Source of the DNA: Hymenobacter lapidiphilus
Lineage (GTDB): Bacteria; Bacteroidota; Bacteroidia; Cytophagales; Hymenobacteraceae
Direction of reading: 5' to 3'
Assembly (NCBI RefSeq): GCF_013377885.1
Contig: NZ_JABKAU010000010.1
Span: forward strand, 80,377-144,376
DNA length: 64,000 nt
Of this stretch, positions 8,990 to 17,764 are shown piece after piece. Both the position numbers and the translations under genes were made by a program. Each line of letters begins with the position of its first letter. Position 1 is the stretch's first letter. The notes under the pieces are model-generated. The model was given only the letters and a program-made list of their open reading frames with translations, did no database searches and was not told the DNA's origin.

Positions 8990-9283
8990 TCAGGCAGGCA
9001 GTTGCGTTTTCACCATTTCCTGCCACTCGTGGCGCAACGACCCGTCGAACTGGGAGCGGCCGGCGCGGCGGTACCAGTAGGTGGCGTTGTTTAGGTCGCC
9101 CTGCTGGCGGTGCAGAAACGCGTGGAGCCAGTCGAAAAGCGGGGCGTCTTCGTGCTGCTGGGCAATGGCGTGGGCCTTGTACCATTCGTCGCGGCCGGCG
9201 TACCACAGGGCTTGGAGCAGCGGTGAGAGGCCAGACGGTAAGGCAGATTGGGTCTGGGAGTCGAGGAAGTTTTTGTAGGTCAT
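8990..9283 (-). CDS. Conserved hypothetical protein
   Basis: 97 residues, no signal peptide or membrane segment. It is rich in Trp, His and Tyr: LWYAGRDEWYKAHAIAQ, WLHAFLHRQQGDLNNATYWYRRAG. The final motif resembles a TPR-like helical hairpin (GDLNNATYWYRRAG), and I recognise the pattern as a small conserved family in Bacteroidota and some Proteobacteria, but know no function. It is followed by a long palindrome and preceded by a 167-base gap to the divergent bacilliredoxin gene. Codon use matches its neighbours, so I regard it as a real gene. Confidence 0.7.
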   Translation of the reverse strand: MTYKNFLDSQTQSALPSGLSPLLQALWYAGRDEWYKAHAIAQQHEDAPLFDWLHAFLHRQQGDLNNATYWYRRAGRSQFDGSLRHEWQEMVKTQLPA

Positions 9284-9450
9284 AAGGCGGCGCAGACGGA
9301 CACAACAGCGTATTGGATAGTAAACTTCTGAGGGCCGGCCGGGGTTTCAACTGCCGGCGGCGGCCATGCGGCGGTAGTTGCGTAATTTTACGTCGCCGCC
9401 GGACAATGTGTCCGCCGAAGAAGTTTATTTCCAACGCCTAGCTTTCACCT

Positions 9451-9873
9451 ATGGCCACCTACCCCGAATACATGGTTGCGCCCATCCGTCAGGACCTCAC
9501 CGAGGCCGGCTTTGAGCAACTCATGACCCCCGAAGAAGTTGATCAGGCCCTGTCGGCCGACAGCGGCACCGTACTGGTTGCTATAAACTCGGTATGCGGC
9601 TGCGCCGCTTCCAAAGCCCGCCCGGCCCTTAAAATGGCCGTTTCCAGCTCCGATAAGAAGCCGGCCAAGCTCGTAACCGTGTTTGCCGGTATGGAGTCGG
9701 AGGCTGTGGCCCAGGCCCGCCAGCACATGTTGCCCTACCCGCCCAGCAGCCCCTGCATTGCCCTGTTTAAAGATGGCGAGCTGGTGCACATGATTGAGCG
9801 CTACCACATCGAAGGCAACGACCTGATGCGTATTGTAAACAACCTGCAGGGCGCTTTCGAAGAGTACTGCTAG
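9451..9873 (+). CDS. BrxA/BrxB-type bacilliredoxin
   Basis: 140 residues with a thioredoxin-like fold and the hallmark CGC motif in NSVCGCAASKARPAL (about residues 49-51). The end of the fold (PYPPSSPCIALFKDGELVHMIERYHIEG) is also typical of the YphP/YqiW (BrxA/B) family. These proteins remove bacillithiol from mixed disulfides on proteins after oxidative stress. Several Bacteroidota make bacillithiol; no bacillithiol biosynthesis gene is present in this window. It stands alone on the plus strand, and its 3' end faces the carbamoyltransferase across a shared palindrome. The start ATGGCCACCTACCCC is the only sensible one. Confidence 0.9.
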   Translation: MATYPEYMVAPIRQDLTEAGFEQLMTPEEVDQALSADSGTVLVAINSVCGCAASKARPALKMAVSSSDKKPAKLVTVFAGMESEAVAQARQHMLPYPPSSPCIALFKDGELVHMIERYHIEGNDLMRIVNNLQGAFEEYC

Positions 9874-9882
9874 AGTTATTGG

Positions 9883-9963
9883 TAGCTGAATTGCTGCTAA
9901 TCAGTAAAGCCACTCCCGACAATCTGTTGGGGGTGGCTTTACTGATTAGCAGCAATTCAGCTA
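9883..9963. terminator. 35-bp palindrome shared by two convergent genes, covering a stop codon
   Basis: Arms 9883-9917 and 9929-9963 pair perfectly over 31 bases and, with one G.T position, over 35; the loop is 11 bases. The right arm ends with CTA, the stop codon of the minus-strand carbamoyltransferase. A bidirectional terminator is the simplest role. Confidence 0.75.
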
Positions 9964-11679
9964 GTAAGACTTTTTAAGTAGAAAGGGGCCTAGTGCCAGC
10001 GCGTCCAGGCCGGACTGAAAGTAGCAGTCTAGCGCATCGGCCGGCGTTTCTACCAATGGCATGCCGTTTAGGTTGAACGAAGTATTTAGCAGTACTGGCA
10101 CGCCGCTAAGCTGCTCGAACTGCAGAAGCAAACGGTAGAACTCGGCATTGTCTGCCGTTCGCACACTTTGCAGCCGGGCGCTACCGTCGTTGTGGCTGAT
10201 AGCGGGCAGCGCCAGTTGTGCGGCGGCCCGGAGCGGGAATACTTTTTCCATAAAGTAGGCCGTTTCGCCCACGGGCAGGTCAAAGAACTCGTGCTGACGG
10301 TCTTCTGGCATGGCCGGTGCAAAGGGCCGGAAAGCCTCCCGGTACTTGATGCTGGCATTAACTTTCTCTTTCATGTCAGCACGGGTCGGGTCGGCTAGAA
10401 TGCTACGGTGCCCTAGAGCGCGCTGTCCCAGTTCCGAAGCCCCCTGAAACCAGCCCACAATGCTGCCCGCGTGCAGAAGTGCGGCTGTTGCGGCGGCTAT
10501 ATCGGCCGGCTGTTCATAAGCAGCCTTGCGGCGCTCCAGTTCTGCCCGCAACTCGGCTACAGAATACTCGCGACCAAAAAAATTGTGCCGTCCTGGCGCG
10601 CTCGGAGCTGCAGGCAGGCCCAGTACTTGGTGCCGACCGTAAAGTGCACTCCCGACGCTGATACCCGTGTCGTCGGGCGTGCCTCCAATAAATACCTCCT
10701 GGTAGGGCGTGTGTTGTGTGAGCCGGCCGTTGAGTACGGAGTTCATCAATACGCCCCCGCCAAGTACCAGCCGTGGCTGGCCGGTGCGGGCATGCAGGGC
10801 ACGCAATAGCTCAAATACTACGTCCTCGGTTACTTGCTGCACGGCGGCTACCACATCGTAATAATGCTGGGTGAGTGGGGCCGATGGGAGACGAGCCGGG
10901 CCTAGCAATGCCTCCAGCTTGGGTGAGTAATAGTAGGGGGTGAAATGAAGGAAAAACTCGAAATAGCGCAAATCCAACTCGTAGCGCAAGTCTTGCACCT
11001 GAATTAGCGCCCGGATAGCATCGTAATGAACGGCCGGATTGCCCTGAGCCGCTAAAGCCATCACCTTCCATTCGTCGCTGTTGGGCCGGAATCCTAAGTA
11101 CTGCGTGAAGGCAGCGTAAAACAGGCCCAGGGAGTGCGGTGTGCGATTGGCTGCCAGTGTCTGTGTGCCCCCCGAGGCTGTGATGGTGCCCAGCAAGCCG
11201 GTGGTTGTTTCGCCAAAGCCGTCGGCCACGAAAAAGTCGGCTGCCGTATAGCCCGACTGCCACCATGCGTTGGCTAGATGGGCTTGATGATGATCTACAT
11301 AGTGAATCCGCAACTGCCCGCCGCTGGCACTCCGCAGTTGCTGCTCCAAGCCAGTCACGTCGCCGTGCAAGGCCGCGAGTTCATTGAGCGTCAGTTGTGC
11401 CAGTTTGCTTCGGTTATGCAAGGCTTCTGCCAGGTTCTGGCGGGGCTGTAGTAAGTAAGGTGCCGGATTCCAGCCAATAAAAGCGTCTGTTACGTCATGA
11501 AGCGTAATACCGGCTGCCTTGCAGCAATACTGGATGGCCTGGCGTGGAAACGATTTGTCCTGCTTTACCCGCGTCAGGCGCTCCTCTGCAATGGCTACCT
11601 GTACTTGGCCCGAAGGCGAGAGCAGGCAGGCGGAAGAATGGAAGCCGCTGCAGTTAATCCCTAGAATAATGGAATCCAT
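9961..11679 (-). CDS. Carbamoyltransferase, NodU/CmcH family
   Basis: 572 residues from the ATG of MDSIILGINCSGFHSS; an upstream in-frame start (position 11715) is less likely because family members start right at this ILGI strand. N-terminal Kae1-like domain: GINCSGFHSSACLL, then the metal-binding VDHHQAHLANAWW. C-terminal YrdC-like domain: GRHNFFGREYS, then ASELGQRALGHRSILADPT, the strongest family signature. Such enzymes make carbamoyl-AMP from carbamoyl phosphate and ATP and transfer the carbamoyl group to a hydroxyl on a sugar or natural product. No biosynthetic cluster surrounds it, so the acceptor is unknown; a surface glycan is a guess given the nearby glycosyltransferase. Base composition seems more AT-rich than its neighbours, suggesting transfer. 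Confidence 0.9.
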   Translation of the reverse strand: MDSIILGINCSGFHSSACLLSPSGQVQVAIAEERLTRVKQDKSFPRQAIQYCCKAAGITLHDVTDAFIGWNPAPYLLQPRQNLAEALHNRSKLAQLTLNELAALHGDVTGLEQQLRSASGGQLRIHYVDHHQAHLANAWWQSGYTAADFFVADGFGETTTGLLGTITASGGTQTLAANRTPHSLGLFYAAFTQYLGFRPNSDEWKVMALAAQGNPAVHYDAIRALIQVQDLRYELDLRYFEFFLHFTPYYYSPKLEALLGPARLPSAPLTQHYYDVVAAVQQVTEDVVFELLRALHARTGQPRLVLGGGVLMNSVLNGRLTQHTPYQEVFIGGTPDDTGISVGSALYGRHQVLGLPAAPSAPGRHNFFGREYSVAELRAELERRKAAYEQPADIAAATAALLHAGSIVGWFQGASELGQRALGHRSILADPTRADMKEKVNASIKYREAFRPFAPAMPEDRQHEFFDLPVGETAYFMEKVFPLRAAAQLALPAISHNDGSARLQSVRTADNAEFYRLLLQFEQLSGVPVLLNTSFNLNGMPLVETPADALDCYFQSGLDALALGPFLLKKSY

Positions 11680-12011
11680 GTAAGCCGTTAACGAAAAGTA
11701 AGATGCTGGGTCCAACCAGAGAAAATGTTGGTCTGGTTGAAACGAAAACCGGGTGCCGCGGCAAATGTACGGGTTGCCTCTCGCACCGCTTTCTGCCAGT
11801 CACGAATGATAGTATTGCTGGCCCAGGCCAGCAATGAGCCGCATGCTTTGAAGCATCATAGGCAGCTAAGAACAGGTGGCCGTAAGACAGGTGGCCGTAA
11901 GACAGTTGGCCATTCCAAAGCTTCCGATGGTAAGTGAATGGGCAACCAGTCGAGCTTAACGGCTGCTAACAGTGGCCTACCACCAATCGACAAACCCTGA
12001 CTACCAGTTGT
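11680..12011. other. Intergenic region between divergent genes
   Basis: About 330 bases with no convincing gene. It holds a short hairpin near 11842-11858 (TGCTT/AAGCA), a 15-bp tandem repeat (11876-11905) and the promoter region of the glycosyltransferase. Confidence 0.6.
11876..11905. repeat. 15-bp tandem repeat, two exact copies
   Basis: GTGGCCGTAAGACAG occurs twice in direct succession, with partial copies on both sides (AACAG before, TTGGCC after), so about 2.7 units in all. Confidence 0.75.
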
Positions 12012-12019
12012 TAACTTTG
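12012..12019 (+). promoter_or_regulatory. Bacteroidota -7 box before the GT2 gene
   Basis: TAACTTTG fits TAnnTTTG and ends five bases before the ATG, implying a leaderless or very short-leader transcript. No clear -33 TTG at the expected distance. Confidence 0.5.
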
Positions 12020-12024
12020 CTGGC

Positions 12025-12951
12025 ATGCTCGACTACTCGGTGGTAGTGCCCGTTTACCAGGGCCAAGATACGCTGGCGACCCTCACGGCGCAGCTCCACG
12101 CTTTTTTTACCGGCACCAACCGCTCGTTCGAACTCATCTTCGTGTACGACTGCGGGCCCGATGGCTCCTGGGCCGTTATCCGGGCGCTGCAGGCGCAATA
12201 TGGGCCGGAGCTGGTGCGGGCGGTACACCTGACGCGCAATTTCGGGCAGCACAACGCCCTGTTGTGCGGTTTTGGCGAGGCGCAGGGGCGTTTTATTATC
12301 ACCCTCGATGAGGATTTGCAGCACCGCCCCGCCGATATTGCGCAACTGATTGCGCGGCAGCAGCAGGGCAATTTCGACGTGGTATATGGCATGCCCCAGG
12401 AGCTGCGGCATTCGCGCTTCCGCAACTTGGCTTCGCGGGCCATGCGCCGGCTGCTGCGGGCTGGCATCCCCGATCTGCACCCGCACTACTCGGCTTTCCG
12501 GCTGCTGAAGGCTGATACTGCCCGCGCCTGCCTCGACATGCGCAACTCCCACACCTTCCTCGACGGCTACCTGACCTGGATAACCACGCATGTGGCCAGC
12601 GTGCCGGTAGCGCACCAGCCCCGCGCAGCCGGTAGTAGCGGCTACACGCTGGGCAAGCTGCTGGCCTTCTCGCTCAATATCTTCGTTACCTTCTCCAACC
12701 TGCCAATCCGCCTGCTCACGGCCCTTTCGGTACTCGTGTTTCTGGTCACCAGCGCCTACTCGGCCTACGTGCTGGGGCGTAAGATGCTCTACGACGACTA
12801 CCTGCTCGGCTTCCCTTCGCTCATCATCTCTATCGGCTTCGGCGTGGGCCTCATTATGCTGGGGTTGGGTATTGTGGGTGAGTACATCTACCGCATCAAC
12901 CTCAAAACCACCCGCCGCCCCAACTTCGTGAAGCGGACGATGGAGGAGTAA
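12025..12951 (+). CDS. GT2-family glycosyltransferase with C-terminal membrane helices
   Basis: 308 residues. The N-terminal GT-A domain (about 1-215) begins with the family-2 strand YSVVVPVYQGQDTL and has the metal/nucleotide-binding acidic run ITLDEDLQHRP. Two membrane helices follow (about 232-258 and 268-295), ending in a basic tail. This is the layout of ArnC/GtrB/DPM1-type enzymes that move a sugar from a nucleotide donor to polyprenyl phosphate at the inner membrane. Donor and final acceptor cannot be told from sequence. The adjacent, divergent carbamoyltransferase could act on the same glycan, but that is speculation. The stop is three bases before a long palindromic repeat. Confidence 0.88.
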   Translation: MLDYSVVVPVYQGQDTLATLTAQLHAFFTGTNRSFELIFVYDCGPDGSWAVIRALQAQYGPELVRAVHLTRNFGQHNALLCGFGEAQGRFIITLDEDLQHRPADIAQLIARQQQGNFDVVYGMPQELRHSRFRNLASRAMRRLLRAGIPDLHPHYSAFRLLKADTARACLDMRNSHTFLDGYLTWITTHVASVPVAHQPRAAGSSGYTLGKLLAFSLNIFVTFSNLPIRLLTALSVLVFLVTSAYSAYVLGRKMLYDDYLLGFPSLIISIGFGVGLIMLGLGIVGEYIYRINLKTTRRPNFVKRTMEE

Positions 12952-12953
12952 AA

Positions 12954-13056
12954 AATCCGGCTGTCATCCTGAGCCTGCGAAGGACCTATAGAGAAGCTAA
13001 CATTAGATAGCAACTTTTCGATAGATCTTTCGCAGGCTCAGGATGACAGCCGGATT
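12954..13056. repeat. TGTCATCCTGAGC-family palindromic repeat, copy 1
   Basis: Arms 12954-13001 and 13009-13056. The outer 28 positions pair perfectly, the inner part with mismatches. It contains the core TGTCATCCTGAGC...GCGAAGGACCT shared with copies at 19550 and 31600. It sits between convergent GT2 and recQ and may double as their terminator. Confidence 0.85.
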
Positions 13057-13082
13057 GCGTTGCGGTTGTCCGATTCGCCTCC

Positions 13083-15281
13083 TTAATTCGCTACTTCGCT
13101 CAGAAACTTGATGCGCATCAGGCGCAAATCTTCTTCCGTGTAGTCGTCGGTGCCGAGTTCCTTCAAGGCCACGGCAATGTTGTCGGTGCTGGCCGTCATG
13201 AAGTAGTCGTAAATATCCTCCTGGCGGCTCTGGTCGAGGACGCCGTTGATGTAGTAGCCCAAGTTGAGCTTGGTGCCCGAGTAGCAGATGTGCTCGATTT
13301 CCTCCATCAGCTCCCGCATATCGAGGCCCTTGGAAGAGGCAATTTCTTCCAGGTCCATCTTCTTATCGATCTGCTGGATGATGTAAATCTTGATTTTCGA
13401 CTTGTTGACGGCCGACTTCACCACCACGTCGGCGGCCGTCGTGATGTCGTTGTCCTCCACGTATTGCTTGATGAGCGTCAGGAAGGGCTCGCCGAACTTC
13501 TGGGCTTTGCCCTGCCCCACGCCCGATACGTGGGCCAGCTCCTCCTGCCTGGTGGGGAAGGTGGTGGCCATTTCCTTCAGCGAAGGGTCCTGGAACAGCA
13601 CGTAGGGCGGCAGGTTCTTCTGGTTGGCCACCTTCTTGCGCAGTGCCTTGAGCATCTCGAACAGCGCCTCATCGTGGCCGGCGGCCAGCTGCACGTCTTC
13701 CTGCTGCTGTTCTTCCTTTACTTCCTCGTCGTAGTTGTGGTCTTTGGTGAGTTTCATGGAGTGCGGCTTTTCGATGAAATCCAGGCCCTTCTGGGTAATC
13801 CGAATTACGCCAAAATTTTCCACATCCTTGGCCAGCAGCCCACTAAGCATAGCCTGCCGCAGCAGCGAGTGCCAGAACTGGGCGTCGTGGTCCTTGCCCT
13901 GCCCATAAATCGGCAGCTGGTTGTGGGCGTAGCTGATGACGTGCGGATTCGACATGCCCATGAGCACCGTGCCGATGTGGTCGAGGCCGAACCGCTCGTC
14001 GGTCTGCACCACCGCCTTCAAGGCCAGTAGCACCTCGTCGCGGGCCTCGAACCGCTCGCGCGGGTGGCGGCAGTTGTCGCAGAAACCGCAGTCGGTGGCG
14101 TACACCTCGCCGAAATAGTGCAGTAGCTGCTTGCGTCGGCACACCGCCGAATCGGCGTAATTAGCCATTTCCTGCAGTAGCTGCTTGCCGTTGTCGCGCT
14201 CGGTTACGGGCTTGTCCTTGTTGAACTTCTCCAGCTTCACGATGTCGTCGTAGCTGTAAAACATCAGGCAGTCGCCGTCCATGCCGTCGCGGCCGCCGCG
14301 CCCGGTCTCCTGGTAGTAGCCCTCAATGCTCTTGGGCGTGTCGTAGTGAATCACGAAGCGCACATCAGGCTTGTCGATGCCCATACCGAAGGCGATGGTG
14401 GCCACAATCACGTCGCACTCTTCGTGCAGAAACGCATCCTGGTTGGCCATGCGCACCTGCGGGTCGAGGCCGGCGTGGTAGGGGCGGGCGCGCACATCGT
14501 TCACGCGCAGCAGCTCGGCAATTTCCTCCACCTTCTTCCGGCTCAGGCAGTACACAATGCCCGCCTGGTCCTTGTGCTGCTTCACATACTGAATCAGCTG
14601 CTTTTTGGTGTTGTGCTTGGGCCGCACCTCGTAGTAGAGGTTGGTGCGGTTGAAGCTGGTTTTGAACACTGAGGCATCATCCATCTGCAGGTTTTTCTGG
14701 ATGTCCTGCTGCACCTTGGGCGTGGCCGTGGCCGTGAGGGCGATAATGGGCACGCCGGAGCCAAGGTTGTCGATGATGCCGCGGATTTTGCGGTACTCGG
14801 GCCGGAAATCGTGGCCCCACTCCGAAATGCAGTGGGCCTCATCAATGGCCACGAAGCTGATGGTAGCCTTGTTGAGAAACTCAATGGTTTCGTCCTTGGT
14901 CAGGCTCTCGGGCGCCACGTACAGCAGCCGCACTTCGCCGCTAATCACGTCGCGCTTCACCCGGTTCATCTCCGACTTGCTCAGCGTCGAGTTCAGAAAC
15001 TGGGCATTCACGCCGAACGCGTTGAGCTGGTCGACCTGGTTTTTCATCAGGGCGATGAGCGGCGAGATAACGATGGCCGTGCCCGGCAGTACCAACGCTG
15101 GCAGTTGGTAGCACAGGCTTTTGCCGGCCCCGGTGGGCATAATAACGAAGGTATTGTGGCCGGCAATAACGTTGTTGATGATATCCTCCTGCACGCCGCG
15201 GAACTGTCCGTAGCCAAAAACTTCCTTTAACTTGCCCTTCAAATCAGCTGGTTGCTGGACTTCGGGGGTTATCACTGACAT
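13083..15281 (-). CDS. recQ: ATP-dependent DNA helicase RecQ
   Basis: About 732 residues from MSVITPEVQQ (two further in-frame Mets lie up to 15293). Superfamily-2 helicase core: Walker A in MPTGAGKSLCYQLP, DEAH box in AIDEAHCISEWGHDFRPEY, SAT motif ALTATATPKV, and motif VI QETGRGGRDG. The RecQ zinc site is present (CRRKQLLHYFGE then CGFCDNC), followed by a winged-helix RQC region and an HRDC domain (about 535-610, PPYVLFQDPSLKEM). An extra 110-residue C-terminal helical region follows, as is common in Bacteroidota RecQ. The enzyme unwinds DNA 3'-5' in recombination and fork repair. Single gene, convergent with GT2 and divergent from kdsD. Confidence 0.96.
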   Translation of the reverse strand: MSVITPEVQQPADLKGKLKEVFGYGQFRGVQEDIINNVIAGHNTFVIMPTGAGKSLCYQLPALVLPGTAIVISPLIALMKNQVDQLNAFGVNAQFLNSTLSKSEMNRVKRDVISGEVRLLYVAPESLTKDETIEFLNKATISFVAIDEAHCISEWGHDFRPEYRKIRGIIDNLGSGVPIIALTATATPKVQQDIQKNLQMDDASVFKTSFNRTNLYYEVRPKHNTKKQLIQYVKQHKDQAGIVYCLSRKKVEEIAELLRVNDVRARPYHAGLDPQVRMANQDAFLHEECDVIVATIAFGMGIDKPDVRFVIHYDTPKSIEGYYQETGRGGRDGMDGDCLMFYSYDDIVKLEKFNKDKPVTERDNGKQLLQEMANYADSAVCRRKQLLHYFGEVYATDCGFCDNCRHPRERFEARDEVLLALKAVVQTDERFGLDHIGTVLMGMSNPHVISYAHNQLPIYGQGKDHDAQFWHSLLRQAMLSGLLAKDVENFGVIRITQKGLDFIEKPHSMKLTKDHNYDEEVKEEQQQEDVQLAAGHDEALFEMLKALRKKVANQKNLPPYVLFQDPSLKEMATTFPTRQEELAHVSGVGQGKAQKFGEPFLTLIKQYVEDNDITTAADVVVKSAVNKSKIKIYIIQQIDKKMDLEEIASSKGLDMRELMEEIEHICYSGTKLNLGYYINGVLDQSRQEDIYDYFMTASTDNIAVALKELGTDDYTEEDLRLMRIKFLSEVAN

Positions 15282-15461
15282 CGACATCCGCACTTACACT
15301 AATTAGTTGATAGACTTGAGGCAACGGCTTTTTCGGGCCGTTTCCTCAATCTAAGGATTTTACCGGGATTTGAGGCCGGGCAGGCGAAACGGCGAGGCCG
15401 GCCGCGGCCAATTCTTCCCCTCGTTCCGGCCCCGATTTCGAACCGCACTATCAAATTTAGA

Positions 15462-16442
15462 TTGAAACTGCCAACCGAACTCCATCGCATCGCAAAAAAA
15501 GTGCTTCAGCTTGAAGCGGAAGCCATTGCCGGTGTTGCCGCGGCCCTCGACGAACGGCCCGATTTTGCACAATGCGTAGAAGCAATTCTGGCCCGCCGTG
15601 GCCGCGTAGTCGTCACGGGCATTGGCAAGAGCGCCCACATTGCGGGCAAAATGGTGGCTACTTTCAACTCGACCGGCACGCCCGCCCTGTTCATGCACGC
15701 CGCCGACGCCATCCACGGCGACCTGGGCATGATTCAGGCCGATGATTTCGTCATTGCCATCAGCAAATCGGGCGACACGCCTGAAATAAAGGTGCTCGTG
15801 CCGCTGCTCAAGCGAAAAGATGTGCCGCTGGCCGCGCTGGTCAGCAACGCCGACTCCTACCTGGCCCAGCAGGCTGACTTTATTCTACATGCGCCGGTAA
15901 CCCGCGAAGCCTGTCCTCACAACCTGGCGCCCACCACCAGTACCACCGCCGCGTTGGCTCTGGGCGACGCGCTGGCCGTATGCCTGCTCGAAAGCCGCGA
16001 CTTCTCGCGCCACGATTTTGCTAACCTGCACCCGGGTGGTACGCTGGGCAAGCAGCTCTACCTGAAAGTGGGCGACATGAGCCGGCAGAACCAGCAACCG
16101 CAGGTAACCGAATCGGCCCCGTTGCGCGACATCATCCTCGAAATATCGGGCAAGCGCCTCGGTGCCACCGCCGTGCTGTCCGACGATGGTGGCGAGCTGG
16201 TGGGCATCATCACCGACGGGGACCTGCGCCGCATGCTCACCGACCACGCCAACCGACTCGACGCCGTAACGGCCCGCGACATCCTCACGCCCAGCCCCGT
16301 TACGGTCGATGTAGACGATTTCGCGGTGGAGGCCCTGGCCCGCATGCAGGCCCGCAACATCACCCAACTGCTGGTAACCGAGCAGGGCCGCTTCAGCGGA
16401 TTCATTCACCTGCACGATTTGCTGCGCGAGGGCTTGGTGTAG
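15462..16442 (+). CDS. kdsD: Arabinose-5-phosphate isomerase (KdsD/KpsF)
   Basis: 326 residues. SIS domain (about 35-170) with GRVVVTGIGKSAHIAGKMVATFNSTGTPA and AISKSGDTPEIK, then a CBS pair (about 205-320; VGIITDGDLRRML and GFIHLHDLL). It converts ribulose-5-phosphate to arabinose-5-phosphate, the first step to KDO for LPS. The reading frame offers no ATG near the conserved N-terminus; the best start is the TTG at 15462 giving MKLPTELHRIAKKVLQLEAEA, an uncommon choice. A GTG at 15501 would delete conserved residues. It is followed by manC, also a sugar-nucleotide gene, separated by a short palindrome. Divergent from recQ. Confidence 0.94.
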   Translation: MKLPTELHRIAKKVLQLEAEAIAGVAAALDERPDFAQCVEAILARRGRVVVTGIGKSAHIAGKMVATFNSTGTPALFMHAADAIHGDLGMIQADDFVIAISKSGDTPEIKVLVPLLKRKDVPLAALVSNADSYLAQQADFILHAPVTREACPHNLAPTTSTTAALALGDALAVCLLESRDFSRHDFANLHPGGTLGKQLYLKVGDMSRQNQQPQVTESAPLRDIILEISGKRLGATAVLSDDGGELVGIITDGDLRRMLTDHANRLDAVTARDILTPSPVTVDVDDFAVEALARMQARNITQLLVTEQGRFSGFIHLHDLLREGLV

Positions 16443-16452
16443 AGGTTATAGG

Positions 16453-16492
16453 ACGTCATTCTGACTGCACTCTGCTTCGCTCAGAATGACGT
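16453..16492. repeat. 12-bp palindrome, diverged relative of the TGTCATCCTGAGC family
   Basis: Arms ACGTCATTCTGA (16453-16464) and TCAGAATGACGT (16481-16492) around a 16-base loop containing GCTTCGC. The arm resembles the TGTCATCCTGAGC core. It lies between kdsD and manC. Confidence 0.6.
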
Positions 16493-16535
16493 TCTTTTCC
16501 CTAGCCCTAACTTACCGGAAAACAAGCTTGACTCC

Positions 16536-17663
16536 ATGGACCAACATACCTATCTAGTGGTGATGGCCGGCGGCATCGGCAGCCGCTTCTGGCCCTTCAG
16601 CCGCACCCATCACCCTAAGCAGTTCCACGATGTGCTGGGCCTGGGCCGCTCCATGCTGCAGCTCACCGTAGACCGTTTTGTGGGTGTCTGCCCGCCTGAA
16701 AACGTGTTCGTGGTTACCAACCGCGACTATATTGAGCTGGTGCAGCAACACCTGCCCGAACTGGCTGCCAGCCAGATTCTGGGCGAGCCCATCGGCCGCA
16801 ACACAGCTCCCTGCATCGCCTACGCCAGCTACCGCATTGCCCGCCTCGACCCCGAGGCCGTGATTGTGGTAACGCCCGCCGACCACGCCGTGATGCACGA
16901 GGAGAAGTTCCGCGCGACCATCCGCACCGCTCTCGACGGGGCCCGCACCCACAACGTGCTCATTACGCTCGGCATCCAGCCCTCGCGCCCCGATACCGGC
17001 TACGGCTATATCCAGTTCATCGATGACGCAGTGCAGCCTGAGCAGATACAAACCATGCCCGGCCACGCCGATGGTTCGTTTCCGAAGGAGCTGCGCAAAG
17101 TGAAGACTTTCACTGAAAAGCCTAATGCCGAGCTGGCGCAGATGTTTGTGAGCAGCGGCGAGTTTCTCTGGAATTCGGGCCTGTTTGTGTGGCGGGCCGA
17201 TGCCATTGTGCAGGCTTTCCACCAGTACCTGAGCGACATTGCCGAGGTGTTCGACGAGGGCACTGAGCAGCTCGGCACGCCCGCCGAGGAGGAGTTCATC
17301 ACCCGCGCCTATAGCCTTTGCCGCAATATCAGCATCGATTACGGCGTGATGGAAAAGGCCGACAACGTGTACGTGCTGCCGGCCGACTTCGGCTGGAGCG
17401 ACCTGGGTACCTGGGACTCGCTACACCGCATGGGCCAGCACGACGCCGACGAGAATGTGGTCGACGGCAACGCCCTGCTCTATGACACCCGCGAATGCGT
17501 CATCAAGACCCCGCCCGAGCGCTTGGTAGTAGTGCAGGGCCTCGAAGGCTACATCGTGGCCGAGTACGACAATGTGCTGCTCATCTGCAAGCGCACCGAG
17601 GAGCAACGTGTCAAGGATTTTGTGGCCGACGTGAAATCGAAGAAGGGCAACGGATACAATTGA
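16536..17663 (+). CDS. manC: Mannose-1-phosphate guanylyltransferase
   Basis: 375 residues, cytoplasmic. The nucleotidyltransferase core has MAGGIGSRFWPFSRTHHPKQF (residues about 10-30, the GTP-binding loop and catalytic Arg/Lys), PIGRNTAPCIAYA, VTPADHAV, the KTFTEKPN substrate loop and FLWNSGLFVW. It makes GDP-mannose from GTP and mannose-1-phosphate. The protein ends after the beta-helix-like tail and lacks the C-terminal phosphomannose isomerase domain of bifunctional forms. GDP-mannose feeds surface polysaccharide and fucose synthesis. Its 3' end meets icd head-on across a 45-bp palindrome. Confidence 0.95.
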   Translation: MDQHTYLVVMAGGIGSRFWPFSRTHHPKQFHDVLGLGRSMLQLTVDRFVGVCPPENVFVVTNRDYIELVQQHLPELAASQILGEPIGRNTAPCIAYASYRIARLDPEAVIVVTPADHAVMHEEKFRATIRTALDGARTHNVLITLGIQPSRPDTGYGYIQFIDDAVQPEQIQTMPGHADGSFPKELRKVKTFTEKPNAELAQMFVSSGEFLWNSGLFVWRADAIVQAFHQYLSDIAEVFDEGTEQLGTPAEEEFITRAYSLCRNISIDYGVMEKADNVYVLPADFGWSDLGTWDSLHRMGQHDADENVVDGNALLYDTRECVIKTPPERLVVVQGLEGYIVAEYDNVLLICKRTEEQRVKDFVADVKSKKGNGYN

Positions 17664-17667
17664 TTTC

Positions 17668-17764
17668 AGCGCTTAGTTATTAGTTGTTAGCGCATGGAAA
17701 AGCCTGTTATCCGTTGCTTGGATAACAGGCTTTTCCATGCGCTAACAACTAATAACTAAGCGCT
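17668..17764. terminator. 45-bp perfect palindrome between convergent manC and icd
   Basis: Arms 17668-17712 and 17720-17764 are exact inverted copies with a 7-base loop. The right arm includes the first two bases of the icd stop codon (17763-17765). The outer part (TTAGTTATTAGTTGTTAGC) resembles the arm of the 54661 palindrome. Probably a bidirectional terminator. Confidence 0.8.

Noticed and set aside
11725..11937. 70-codon frame in the gap before GT2
   Set aside because: It covers a tandem repeat, has no start context or family and differs in composition from real genes.
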